Notes under the pieces: model-generated
The model's input: only the letters and a program-made list of their open reading frames with translations
Told to the model about the DNA's origin: nothing
Databases searched by the model: none
Assembly (NCBI GenBank): GCA_030686995.1
Contig: CM060709.1
Coordinates: forward strand, 307,353,857-307,417,856
Reading direction: 5' to 3'
Length of the DNA stretch: 64,000 nt
From: Artemisia argyi
Lineage: Eukaryota > Streptophyta > Magnoliopsida > Asterales > Asteraceae
Program-made: the position numbers and the translations under genes
Shown: positions 32,947-45,293 of the stretch, in pieces
How positions within the stretch are numbered: the first letter of the stretch is position 1
Layout: each line of letters begins with the position of its first letter

Positions 32947-33538
32947 TAAGGGTGTATGTGAGTCTTAGGGGGCGTTTCTTTTTCTGTTAAATTGTCTTAG
33001 TGCTAACAGAAGTGAGCCCAAATAATATATTAATGTTTTCTTTTGTGTTGGGGTCCACTAAAATCTGTTAAATTGTTTATGTCCACAAGCAAAGAAAAAC
33101 CTATTAGTCCCCGTTTAGATGCATTAAGAGAGAGAGGACCCACTTGCTTTTAAGTTCACTCTTAGTTAAAAGAAAAAGAAACAAGGCCTTACTAGTATAT
33201 ATAAGCATTTTAATAGAGAGAAATTAATAAATTAAGCCTTGTGGATATAAATGAAACAAGAGAATTTTATGAGCCCATCAAAAAAGTAATAATATTAAAT
33301 TACATCATTTAGTTAAAGGGAAAAAAGAAACACCCCGCTCAAAGAACCGAACCAAACACAAAACACATCTAGTTGAGATCCGACAAAACTGTTTGACTTT
33401 GTAGTTCTATTCAGACCGAATCCACTATGACACACACACTTTATAGACTATTCAAAACCGTGTTATTCGTGTTATTAAATTCCCATAACTCCCTCTCTTG
33501 TTTTCTTCATCTACTCTGTTTTCTAGCCTCCTACAAAA

Positions 33539-33705
33539 ATGAATTCATCATCCTCATCAGCAATGACGTCAGCAGCAGCTGTTGATCCGATCACCATCAT
33601 CCATCCAGTTGATGATAATGATAATGAAAATGAGGATGTTTGTAGTATATGTCTTGATGCTTTTGATTCTTGTCACAACCCTTCAACTGTATGTATATGT
33701 TCATA

Positions 33706-33741
<36 letters not shown>

Positions 33742-36700
33742 TATTATGAGTGTTTTGATCTAATCTTTATGTGGAACTGTGTATTGAGGATGTGAGAATC
33801 TGAACTGTTTTGTGATAATTTTGCTGCGAAAAAAAGACGAATAGCGAGTATAGGTTGATCTGTTGTTATGATGTATGATCTACTATATAAAACATATTCG
33901 CGGCATATTTATTTTTAGAAGGTTTAACTAGTAGAGATTTTTTTAGCTTCGAGAGGATAGGACTCCCCGGAAAATGGTTATATTCGCAAGATGATCAGTA
34001 GCATAGGTTCGACATTGCCGTCTCATTGTCCTTAGGGTAGGGGACTAGGGAGTGTGGACGGGTTAGCGTTGCCTGTTATCAACGTTTTGCCTAAGACTAG
34101 TACTGAGATTTTTAGCTAGTGCTAAACACTGTATTGGATTTTGTAATTTTTTGGTGAATGTGGCATTGTCCGGGTATAAGGGGATATTGCTTATAAGTAA
34201 TCGTCAAGTTATTTGTGAGAAGCATATAGGAATGATATACGAAGTACTTATCTTAAGTTTTAATCTGTTTCTATGGTTATTGTTTTTTTAGAGAAAATAA
34301 AATAAGCGTGACATTTAGCTGTTTATTTTGACTTAACTAAGGTTAGCTGTTTATTGAGGTGGTAATTGTGTGTTTAGTGTACATTTGATCTTAATAGTTT
34401 GTATAGGTTACTGTCACTAACCATTATGCTCTCTTCTCCTCACTTAGGTAACCACATGTAAGCACGAGTTTCATCTCCAGTGTATCCTTGAGTGGTATTA
34501 CCTATTTTTTTCACATTTTTTTTCTTTCTAATATTGCTTGTTTTATGACTCTCGTACTCAGGTATTTTAGTTGTTGATTGTTTTCTTCAGGTCACAGAGA
34601 AGCAAAGAATGCCCAATTTGTTGGCAGGCGATTGTGTTAAAGGATCCAGCCAGGTACATTGTGCCATATCAGTAATAAGAACACTATACTAGTCAAGGTT
34701 TTGTTTCATTTAACTTATTGTGCTACAAACTATTGGTACTTAACTGAGTTGTGCGTGTGTACTTGGTAAGAGCTCTTATACTGAAATATTACATTCAGAA
34801 AAATTAATTTTGACTTCAAACATCAGTAGGCTGATTATTGAAGCGTATGGATTACACAATCAGAACCAGATACGAGTCTTACAGAGCCAAAATACAAAAG
34901 ACTTAAAATTTCTCTTTTGGTTATATAGGTAAACCAACCACAAGGGTGTTCTTTCGTCTGCCACTATAAAGTGTTAAACACAGCTACATGATTTTGTGAT
35001 GTGTGGAATGTGGGAATATCTGTTCTGTAATAAATATAAATAATAGTTCATATAAAGTGGATACTTCAAAGTTGCTGGTTTACTTATCAGATCCACATCA
35101 CATAATTAACATGGAAATAAACTGACATTCTTAACTAACTTGAAGTCTAAAGAACTTAAATATATCAACTAAATTCACTCGGAGGAGCAAAATATAAAGA
35201 CATTGTGATGAATTAAAATAATTGTAACGAGTGGGTGAGGTGAAGGTGGGGTATTTTATAGTCTTATAAATAAAGAGAGGAAGGCAGAATGCACTTTTCT
35301 CTTAAGTACTACTATGTATTTAAGCTGTTGGATATTACAGGAGGAAGTGTAGGTTGTAAGTCTATAAAAGTTCCATGTTTACATTTTTGTCAAGAAAGAA
35401 ATTAAGTGAAAACTTCCTATCGTATTATCGGGATGACACATTACATGTTCAACAAATTTTGAGTAATTAGGCATAGTATGGATATCCTTAGTGGAGATAT
35501 TGAGATGTGGCATTGATTTCCATGTAAATTTTCATCTAGTTGACAAAATACTAGTCTTCATTGCATCTAAAATGTGAATGGAAGAGCGGATCTTGTGGAT
35601 AAGATGAATCGACAATGAGTTTTCTGTATCATCTTCTACCTTACTTTTAAACAGACCCATAAACCATTTTGGATTTATTCACGACTTATCTTTTGGCTCC
35701 AAAGCTTCATGAAGATTATTTAATTAGACTGTAGTCCTAGGAATTACATGGAGATCAATGTCACATCTTAATATCTCCAATGACTATTTTCATTATGCGT
35801 GGTTTCTTCGGATTTGTTGCTTAACATGTTCTGTGTCATTTTCATATCTATAGGAATTTTTTCACTAAAGCTCACTTTTTGTGAAATTGTTTAGATCGAG
35901 TGTGAAATTGTTTAGATGGAGCTTGGGTAAAGGTTTATAACTATTACTTTCTCTCGTACTATTAAACCCCTAACCACTATATGTGTGCTAGAGGGATGAA
36001 GTGTACTCCCCTTCTCTCTTCGCTTCTAAGATTCTCTCTCATCTAACTTGACCTTGCCTACCACTACGTGACTTTTTGATGCTTAATAGACTAGTAGGTT
36101 TATATGAATGTGTAATATGTGACTGATTTTAGATATATGTAACCGTACAATTACTCATAAAGGATTGGAAGATCCCCCGCAAGCTGAAAAAGCTGTACGT
36201 ATGCTGATAATCTCAATATACTTATTCGCTGCTAATTGAATTGCTGCCGCATGCTTAAATCCTAGATGTCTGATTAAGCTGCCTAAACTAATTAGTGGTC
36301 ACCTGGCCTGCTCTATGTTGTAACTTAGAATAATGCTTTCTCTATGTATATTTCTCGTATTTTGTTACTTTACAAATTTCAGATATTCTTTACAAATGTG
36401 AGTACTTATTTGTTTATTGGTCAAAACTTAGTCAAGAGCTTCTATCTATGGTTGAGGATGAAAGAAGCATGAGGTCTGTGGCCAATGTTCGCCATGTAAA
36501 CGAGGATCCTGAAGTTGACCATGTACGTTCTATAGTAAATTGTGGCACTCTTTATTTTTATCTTGTCACTCTCGTTCTCTAATATACACCTTATATCTCA
36601 GGATGTCGAGTACATTGAATCTGATTTTGAAGAACAACTTATGAGGACTTTTGAGAATGCTGCAACCAGCATGCGCCATAGTAGCAGGAGGAACAGACAA

Positions 36701-37753
36701 AGACTTTCTGGAGTTGGTCCTTCACGTATTCATCCTAGAGCCAATATGCAAATTGAACAGGAAATGTATACTTCACTTGAAGATTTCCATAGTTTAGGCT
36801 ATGCTTCATCACATGATAATCTAGATAGTTCTAGTTCTCGATCGATGTCCTCTTTCATTGATCAAAACTCACCATCTGTGGGTTCATCAGCCAGTAGGCC
36901 CAGGTATTTTCTTTAACATTTGCTTCTTATAATGTTCCATTAATTAAAATTTGATGGTTCCATTTAGAGGTGGAAATTCTGGGTTTATGACCAACTTATG
37001 AATGGGTCAATTTCAGTTAAATTGTAATCTCAAACGGGTCAAATAAAAATTAGCTTAAAAGGGGATGGTAACTGAGCCGAACGGGTTAAAAGGGTTGAGA
37101 GTCTCTTGAAGCGTATTGTTCACTTTTTTCAATATTTTGATTATTTTCAATTTGTTTATATTTAATCCATTGAATATTTATAAGATTTTTTTTTTTTTTT
37201 TTTTGGTAACATATATGGACGATTTTGCAGAGTTGTCAGTAGCCAGTCACCAACTGGTAGTCCTGGAAGACCAATAGCAGCTGATATGCATGCATTCTCA
37301 GAGTCTGTTAAATCTAAGCTTTCTGCTGCTTCAGCCAAGTAATGCAAAATTTTGATACTTTTCTCATGCAACATAACCACAATTTTTAAGCTTTGATTTA
37401 TCCTATTTTTGGGAGTTCTGAGATGATTTGATACCTTTGGTAGGTATAAGGAATCAATCTCAAAAAGCACTCAAGGTTTAAAGGCGAAATTACTTGCTAA
37501 AGATAGTCCAGTTAAAGAACTAAGCAGAGGCGTTCAGCGAGAAATGAGTGCAGGAATTGCTGGAGTTGCTAGAATGTTTAATCGGTTTGATCCTACTTTA
37601 AAAAGAACTGCTCCTTCATCTAATAATGATGGTCTAACAAAAAATTTCAAAGGAAAAAGCTCACAAGATAATGTGCCAGCTTCCCCTCTTAATGAACATT
37701 CTGCTGATACTGTTAGGAACGTGAGTTCGAATATAGAAACTATGAATCTCTAA
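33539..37753 (+). CDS. RHF1A: RING-H2 E3 ubiquitin ligase, RHF1A-like
   Basis: Seven exons read by eye: 33539-33688, 34448-34494, 34591-34653, 36432-36522, 36602-36903, 37231-37338 and 37444-37753. All have GT-AG borders and continuous frame (about 356 aa). The C3H2C3 RING (about residues 37-80) reads VCSICLDAF, TTCKHEFHLQCILEW and SQRSKECPICWQ. Behind it come DPASQELL and the conserved C-terminal segment KYKESISKSTQGLKAKLLAK, then VKELSRGVQREMSAGIAGVARM. These match Arabidopsis RHF1A more closely than RHF2A. RHF1A/RHF2A ligases promote degradation of the CDK inhibitor ICK4/KRP6 in gametogenesis. Intron 3 is long (about 1.8 kb), and a 3'-UTR intron is possible (about 37790-38387). The gene looks intact. 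Confidence 0.88.
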
Positions 37754-39194
37754 CTTTCTTCAGGGTTTTCGGATGGGCGGATCTGTTCAGGTTAGCTGCA
37801 TCATTTTCTGACTGATTACTATTGCATTTTTTTTCTTTTAAGTAAAAAATTTCAAAAAAAAAAAATGTCAAATATTTTTTAGTAGAGATAAAAAATTTGA
37901 CATATTTAACATTAAATGATCAATGCTCGTTCTGCTTGTATCATAAACGGGTCAGATGGATTAAGCTAAAGGTATTAACTAAAAAGAACACTAGTGACCT
38001 TGTCAAATGGGTCGAAATTCATCTGAATTGTATTCAAATTTATAAAAAGCTCCCAAATTGCTTAATTAATGATCAATGTTGGTTTTCTGTTGACATAGTA
38101 TTGTACCACTTTAATTTATATTATTTATTCGACCTACTTTGACCAACAACATATTTTAACCAGTTTTGACCCTTTACCCAACAAACCCAAATCCACCCAT
38201 TTTGTTAATGCCGTCTTGAATTGTATATAATGGGTTTGAGAATTTCCCCTCATATCAGAAGTTTATGGTTGTATGTGTTGGATGTATGTATCTGTAGGTA
38301 ATTTCTTTTAAATTGCTGTTATTGAGCATTTATTCTTCTAAAAAATTTCGTCACATTTTTGTTGAATTTGTATTTTTTTTTAACAGAACAGGATCTGATC
38401 TCTGTTGCACTTGGGAAAGGAAGTTGAAAATTGAGCTACTTGTACTGATGATAATAGCAAAGTGACGTGTATCGATGAACAAATCTTCCATCACATCGAT
38501 GGCTTGGTGTGGTTTGTCAGCGTCCTGCAATAACTATATTTGGCGTTGTTCTATATAAAAACTTTGGGTTGTCCTGTAAGACTATAAATTTTGTAAGTCG
38601 TCTTAGGATTACTAAACTATAACGGGGGAAGAGACAGAAAGAGATTTGTTTGAAAAATCCTTCTCTCTTTACCCAATTGTAATATATTTTCATGAGAATG
38701 TGCTTCCATTCTGATGTTATAAAAAGCTTTGTTTACTGCTGTGATTACATATAAAGGGGATAATTTATGTAAGATCACCCCTAAAATCATATTTTATTCA
38801 GTTTGTGGATTTTTTTCGCCATGATATCTATGACATTACAACCCTTAATCTTTATAGCCAATTGGTTTTGCATAATGGGCATCTCCGCATCACCCTGACA
38901 AAACTCTCCTTCATGTCGTTATAACTTGGACAGTTGCAGGAGTAGTATAATATCGAGTTTTATCATAAAATATGAAAAGGTTTTAAAGCCTTGAAAAATA
39001 TTTAGATTAAGAATAGCAAAATGGATATCAAATTACGTAATTCGAGGATGATACATACAAGGTTAGAATAGTTATATGGGATTAGAATTATCATTTTGAT
39101 CATATGGTTTGAAATCTTGAACACTGATATACAAATTGATCAACGATGGGCTGTATGATGTTAAATAAGCGCTTTGCATCGTACCAATGCAATG
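37754..39194. other. 3' region of the RING gene and intergenic spacer
   Basis: A probable spliced 3' UTR extends to about 38730. The remainder is AT-rich with no gene recognised. Confidence 0.5.
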
Positions 39195-42100
39195 CTACCT
39201 GGGGCATAATTCTGATATAAACTCTTCAACTGCACCTGTATCATGATCATCATCACTCACTAGCCATCCACGCTCTTCAAAATCATAACTCATTAGCCAT
39301 CTCGCTTTCCCATTTTCACTTTTCCTTTTAATCCCTTGTATAGTGTTTGCTCGCATCTTCAATAAAAGGGCCGAGTTGTGATCAGTAAGCAGCATATGAA
39401 CAACTTCCTCCATAGTTGGCCTGTTGTCTGGAGAATTGATGGTACAGAACACCGCGATATCGACAAGTCTTTTCATCAAACTTGAATCGACATCCAACCT
39501 TGGATCAATTATGTTTGAATAAGTTCCTTCCTTCCACTCTGCTTCAATCTACAAAAATTTGACATGCACGTTACCAACTACTCTTATAACAATCTTGGAC
39601 ACACATATTCCATATTCTTTGGTAATTATATTTGAAGTATTATCGTTTGATAATACAAAATATACATACAAGCACAAGTCTGCCATGGTAGAATCTAATC
39701 ATTCTTACTTGTTGCTTAAAGGTCGTGAAAGGTCCTGCAGGAGCGTATAAAAATGGGTTTTTCCGCCCACTGATAGTTTCCAAAACCAATATACCAAAAC
39801 TATAGACATCACACCTAATTGACACCCGCAATGTTTGGTGATATTCTGGTGCAATGTATCCCCTGTCAAATAAAAGTATTAGCCCTTATCAACAATCCAA
39901 GATATTATAATTATATGTTAAGTGCAAATATCACTAGATTACTTCTTTCCATTGCTTTTTTAAAGTTTAACATTGGAATTTTTTTATGAAACCAAAATTT
40001 GTCAGGGACTTCAACAAATGAGCACCACACAAAAAATGAGAGTATTTAAAAGATGGCTATGTACTTACAGGGTCCCACAAACATAATTATCATCTTGAAC
40101 GTAGTCAGTCTCGTTGATTAACTTTGATGTTCCAAAACATGACAGTTTGGGGCAATAACTTTCATCTAAGAGAATGTTTCCAGGTTTTACATCACAATGT
40201 ATGATCCGAATGGGAGCCTGCTTGTGAAGGTAAACAAGTGCCCTAGCAATACCTAGTATTATTTTGTACTGTTTATTCCCGTCCAAAAGAGTACACATAG
40301 GATCTACAAACAAAGATCACATAACACATGTTTGTTAGAATATAAATCAAGTTTCATCATATTTAGATATAAGAAGGTTAGAAACAGTGATTGATTGCTC
40401 TTAAAATCTGTCACAAGTTCCCACGAGTTGCAATATGGTTTGAAAAAGAAAAGTCATACCAAATATTAAGCGATCGAGTCTTGAATGATGTGCAAACTCA
40501 TAGATGAGGAACACTTCTAATCCTTTAATGCAATACCCAATCAACTTGACCACATTATCATGTTCAAGCTTTACAAGTATTGATGCTTCATGCATAAAGT
40601 GTTTAAAATCTCTTGCGGCAATGAGAGTCATTTTAGAAATTGCTATATCATGTCCATTTTGTAGCCTTCCCTGAAAAGAGAAACCAAGTTGGGAGTTTTA
40701 ACAACTGGAAAACCATATGAAATGTGTCAATAGATACATATATGACATGGATACCTTGTACATGATGAAATAATATCCATGATTGATCCTATTATCGTTA
40801 GAGAAATTTGTGGTAGCAATGTTGATAGTATTAAAATCAAAACGACTAAATATCGTATTTTCACCTTGAATACTATCAAAATGTAACTCCAAGAATTTTA
40901 AACTTCTTTCTAGATCTACACGTAACAAAAAAAACAAGTCATTAGATACGCAAATAGTATGGCATAGTAATTTTTTTGTCTGTTTATTTATAATTTTTCT
41001 TGCGTTTTATTTGTTTTTATCTATTTTCATATGTTTTTATACATTTTCATCCATTTTTATACGTTTTCATCTATTTTTATACATATACAAACGGACAAAA
41101 ATGTATAAAAACGTATAGAAACATAAGAAAACAGGTGAAAACATAAGAAAACAAGCGAAAACGTATAAAAACGGATGAAAGCATATGAAAACGTAAGAAA
41201 TACGGAGAAAAACGTAAAAAATGGAGGAAAACGTATATATAAAAAAATGTAGAAAAACGGATAAAACCATATGACAACGTAAGAAAACGTATAAAAACGG
41301 ATAAAAACGCATAAAAACGTAAGAAAACGTATAAAGACAGACAAAAAAGTATAAAAATGGACAAAAACGTATAAAAACGGACGAAAACGTAAGAAAATGC
41401 ATGAAACGGGGAAAAACAGACAAGAACGTATAAAGACGGATAAAACAGTACGACAACGTAAGAAAACGTATAAAAACAAATGAAAACGTAAAAAAACAGA
41501 TGAAAACATTTAAAGACTGACGAAAACGTATAAAAACGGACGAAAACTAAGAAAATGCATGAAAACGGGCGAAAACGATAAAAACCGCGTAGAAAAGAAT
41601 TTTTTTAAGAAACCCAAAATTTGAGTTAATTAGTAACGGTTGTTAGTATAAAGGACTAACGTTGCAAACGATCGTTTGGTTAATGGACTAACGTTGCCAC
41701 ATAACGATTGTCTCCTAACGGAGAATATAACGGCAGTTAACGATAAGGACTGACAGCGTGCAATATGTAAACCATAAGGATCAAAAAAGCAAAAAAATAG
41801 ATCAGAGACTACGGTAGTGATTTGGAGCAAACCACAGGAACGAACGGTGTAATTTACTCTTTAAAATCTATGTGAATTGCACATTGTTTATACTACATAT
41901 AATACACAAACCCTCTCTCTCCAATAAATGTATAAAGAAATACTACACACAAATACCCTCTCTCCATTAAATGTTACAATAGTCTTAAAATTAAGACATA
42001 TAATATATTAAGCTTTCGGTACAAATCAATTAAACACGCATTTAAAAATTTTAAAATTAAGAATACAACATTAAAAACACTAATTAATGTTATTTTTAAA

Positions 42101-43710
42101 ACACTCTTATAGTGAAAAATAAATGTTATTACACACATTGTACAAACAAATAAAACACACAAATCTTTATACAGTTTATATGCTAACAAGTTGATTATAC
42201 ATATGATTTTGAAAACTGGACTGGACCAACGGGTTCAACCGGAATCCGAGTCGACCTCAGTTCGGCTAGCTAATAAAATCCGTTCAAAAACGAAATAGAA
42301 GAGGGCTAGTCGGAACGGGTAAAAACGGGTGAACTGGGATCTTTTTTTTTCCTTCAGTTAATCGGTTTGTCATTGTTATTTTGTTAGTGCCTAAACTTTA
42401 ATCACAGGGTACCCGCGCTGCATCACGCGGGTACCCTTTTAGTTTTCTACTTTAGGGTGTTGCAAAATTTAAGAGGTAAATCTTATTGGTTCTCATGTGC
42501 GCGGTCTAATCGGTATTCCGGTGGCCATTTCGGCATCTTCCTTAGCCATCACAAACCTAACGAGGTTTGAACCCTGGTCTCCTATGAGACCTTTGAGGCA
42601 CCTTAACACTAGGCCACCTTGGAGATGGTTGTAAATCAAATATAAAAAACTAGAAGATAACATGATACCTGAGTCGGATGTAAAGACAAACATCGGTACC
42701 TTCCTACCAAATACTGTGACGCCTCTTGCAGCCTGCCATGTAGTGTTGGCTTTCTCTTGTGAGACTAAGATAGACTCTAGTCCAAACACAACCTCAGCCA
42801 TTGTAGGACGGTGTTTAGGATGGGTATGCAAACACCGGTCTGCTATCCGTGCAAACTCCTTTAAGCATTTAGGTGATATTCTCCCCCTTATACTAGAATC
42901 GACAATTTGCTTAATTCTACCTTCTTTAACATAGTTTTGAGCCCATCTTGCCAGACCCCATTGCTCCTCATCAAGACTTCCATCTACTGCTTTTTTCCCA
43001 CACAAGACTTCAAATAGTACAACCCCAAAGGCATACACATCTGATTTTCTGGTGAGCTTACCTGTGTAAAAGTAATCCGGATCAAGGTATCCAAATGTGC
43101 CTTTTACAACAGTGTTGACGTAAGTGGACTGCTGATTTATTGGGCATATTTTGGTCAGCCCAAAGTCTGAAATCTTAGCAGCCCAACTGCTATCTAGCAA
43201 TATATTTGAGCTTTTGATATCACGATGTATAACTCCATGTGTGATACCAGTACCCGTGTGAAGGTAATCTAGGCCACGAGCGGCTCCTAAGCATATTTTG
43301 ATTCGTGTCACCCATGACAGAGAAGTTGCACGTTTGTGAAGATGATCTTCAAGGGTTCCGCGGTGCATATATTCATAAATAAGGATCATTTCTTGGCCAT
43401 CATTACAATAACCAATCAAAGACACCAAGTGACAGTGCCTTAACTTAGATAGCATCTCAACTTCTGCCCAAAACTCCTCTGCTCCTTGATTAGAAGTTGA
43501 ATCCAGCCGCTTAATGGCAACAACCAAACGCCTTTCCCCATCAGAGATGGTTCCTTTGTAAACTTTGCCAAAGCCACCACGTCCTATTACCAATGACTCA
43601 TCAAAGTAATTAGTTGCCTGCTGAATCTCATAAAATGTAAGCCGGCAGCAAGGTTCTGACAACTCCAAGGATACAGAAGATCTAGCCTCGTGACTGTTAG
43701 AAGGCAACAT
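39195..43710 (-). CDS. Tandem kinase-pseudokinase protein 1 (CrRLK1L-type kinase + CRK-type pseudokinase)
   Basis: Six exons on the minus strand: 43710-42669, 40915-40755, 40670-40460, 40303-40069, 39862-39709 and 39548-39195, all in frame (about 718 aa). Start ATG 43710 has an in-frame TAA nine bases upstream, so no ectodomain precedes it. Kinase 1 (about 35-310) resembles the FERONIA/CrRLK1L cytosolic kinase and keeps all key residues: GRGGFG (43-48), VAIK (Lys 67), HRD (162-164), DFG (182-184) and [12 protein letters not shown]. The second domain starts at [14 protein letters not shown] and follows the CRK (DUF26 RLK) exon pattern. There the VAIK lysine is displaced (IAISKM), HRD is HCD, and DFG is CFG (Cys codon 40137-40139). 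It ends [11 protein letters not shown]. Intron 1 is about 1.75 kb and holds a minisatellite, a hairpin and a SINE. A role in immunity is inferred from architecture only. Confidence 0.85.
41090..41595. repeat. Intronic minisatellite, AAAACG-rich, unit about 11-12 bp
   Basis: Words such as AAAACGTATAAAAACGGA and GAAAACGTAAGAAAACG alternate for about 500 bp inside intron 1 of tandem kinase gene 1. Because the unit lacks stops on the minus strand, long Phe/Leu/Tyr-rich frames are open in all three frames; these are artefacts. Confidence 0.85.
42407..42436. repeat. Perfect 11-bp inverted repeat (hairpin)
   Basis: Arms GGGTACCCGCG and CGCGGGTACCC flank 8 bases. GC-rich hairpins like this mark Helitron 3' ends elsewhere in the window, but no CTRR-T follows at the right distance on either strand. 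A diverged Helitron end is possible. Confidence 0.7.
42490..42645 (-). mobile_element. tRNA-derived SINE-like insertion in intron 1 of tandem kinase gene 1
   Basis: On the minus strand an A-box-like GGTGGCCTAGTGTTAAGG (about 42602-42619) precedes a B-box GGGTTCAAACCTCG (42561-42574) by about 30 bases, the RNA polymerase III promoter layout of plant SINEs. No clear tail or TSD was found, so the borders are approximate. Confidence 0.55.
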
Positions 43711-45293
43711 AGTTATTTATCGTAATGAATAAGAATTAGATTCAAAATGGTATGTTAATGTACATGATCATTAAGGTTACATATATAAACTGGAGTCATT
43801 ACATAAATGGATTGTTGACTTGCTTGTAGTCAACATATACAAACTGATATTTTTCTTCCATGAAAGAGACATGTAAGGTAGCATGGTTGGACACTTGGAC
43901 CATAAGAAGAATACTACTTCAGGGGTCTACCAGACGTCCAGACCTAAATATTATTGGTGTTTAAAAGACGCGCGCAGTTTCTACGAAATTATGAAATAAT
44001 GCACAGGAAATCAAATGTCTCTAGAAGCAGTAACAGCAGCTTTTCTTTTTTTCTTATTCAAAAACATATAAGGATGGTTATTCTTTTTAAGCTTTGGTTA
44101 CGAATAAATTGTTGCTTCATTTATTATTTCCATATGTTTTCACTTTATACACTCAATCTACTAAACCCTTAAATCAATTACAACTAGGAGACAAAGATTA
44201 ATACAGTTAAAAGGCTCTGAATTACTCATATATTATATGCTGATATTCAGGTTTTCAGTTTGCAAAATTTTTGAAATTTTCGAGGATATACATGAAATTT
44301 TCCCTTAATTTTATTTCCTGCTCCACCAGACCGGCCCTGAGGTGTAAAATCTACTTGCATATTTCTATCACATAACAATTCAGTGAGTAGAAGAAACTGT
44401 CAACACAAAGTTGCCCAATAATTAGTCAATGCAAAAATGATAGTGCAAAGTACACAAACATTGATTAGACATCGCAATTTCAACCCATTTATGTGAAAAT
44501 GGGTCTATCTGGGTTTTGTTTAATTTATAAAGAACCAAACAAGAAAAAGTTGGTCTTTGATTGTGATTTCCAACAACAAACCAAATTAATTCCAGTTATC
44601 TTCACCTGCACTTGTATCGTATTACTGGACTCTACCAAACGAAATCAATGGGGATCGTCATCATATCGTGGTCAAAAGGAACACTGGACTCTTACCAAAT
44701 GATATTAACCACGTGTATGGTATTTTATGAATGCACTATCTCGGGCATAAATCAGTAAGTTCAAACACTCAACTTTTATGAATAAACTGTATTGATTTGT
44801 CAAAAACTATGTGTGATACATGGTTGGAAAGCTAAGGATACCGATTTACGGTTTTTGAAATAAACTGTATTGATTTGTTCCTCTATTGAAAGATAATTAA
44901 ATGCTCGTCACGATGGTGTAATTTTTATAGGTTACCGATTTACAGTTTTTGAAATACGTAATTCTTAAAAAAGAGCGGTGAAAGTGAGTTTTAACTAAAA
45001 AAGATGAGGTGAAAGGAGTGAAGGTTAATGTTTTTTAATGTTTAATCTTGTCAATAATATGGTAGGGAAATGTCCTTAAATGAAACTTTCTCGCATTAAA
45101 CGTCAAATCATGCTTTGGCCCATATATTCCTTTCGTGGAAGAAGAAATATGAGTGTGAATGCTTGACTATGAATAAGCTACCAGGTTCATTTTCATACCA
45201 TGACCCTAGTGCAATTATTTTATGTTTGCTTATGAATAAGCTACTAAACTTTTCAAGCTAATAAAGTTTATCTAATAATTATCATCTATAACC
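43711..45293. promoter_or_regulatory. Shared head-to-head intergenic region of tandem kinase genes 1 and 2, with a gene relic
   Basis: The two genes diverge from this 1.58-kb region. Much of it recurs at 53378-55145 upstream of tandem kinase gene 3. It includes a minus-strand relic at 44736-44762 (ELTDLCPR-stop, the last codons of a CRK-type domain). No TATA box stands out clearly. Confidence 0.55.
44678..44762 (-). pseudogene. Relic of a tandem kinase 3' end
   Basis: On the minus strand ELTDLCPR and a stop (44762-44736) are followed by about 58 bases matching the 3' flank of tandem kinase gene 3 (50041-50100; GTATGGTATTTTA, GGAACACTGGACTC). Upstream coding sequence is lost. Confidence 0.6.

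Larger units (their letters stand above)
30682..33538. other. AT-rich intergenic region upstream of the RING gene
   Basis: Holds a direct duplication with TA runs (separate entries), a poly-T run at about 32900-32943, and short repeats of TTGCACTTC-type words at 31720, 32665 and 32730. No coding sequence is recognised. The last few hundred bases should contain the promoter and 5' UTR of the downstream gene; TATA candidates are not distinctive. Confidence 0.45.

Noticed and set aside
33879..33905. Helitron 5'-end-like TCTACTATATAAAAC in intron 1 of the RING gene
   Set aside because: No hairpin plus CTRR-T end found downstream in the intron.
41057..41509. Long Phe/Leu/Tyr-rich minus-strand frames open in three phases
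   Set aside because: Artefact of the AAAACG minisatellite, which lacks stops on that strand; it lies inside an intron.
42493..42668. C-terminal extension of the first exon of tandem kinase gene 1 ending in PIRPRT
   Set aside because: It is intron read-through into SINE-like DNA; the donor at 42669/42668 matches the exon borders of genes 2 and 3.
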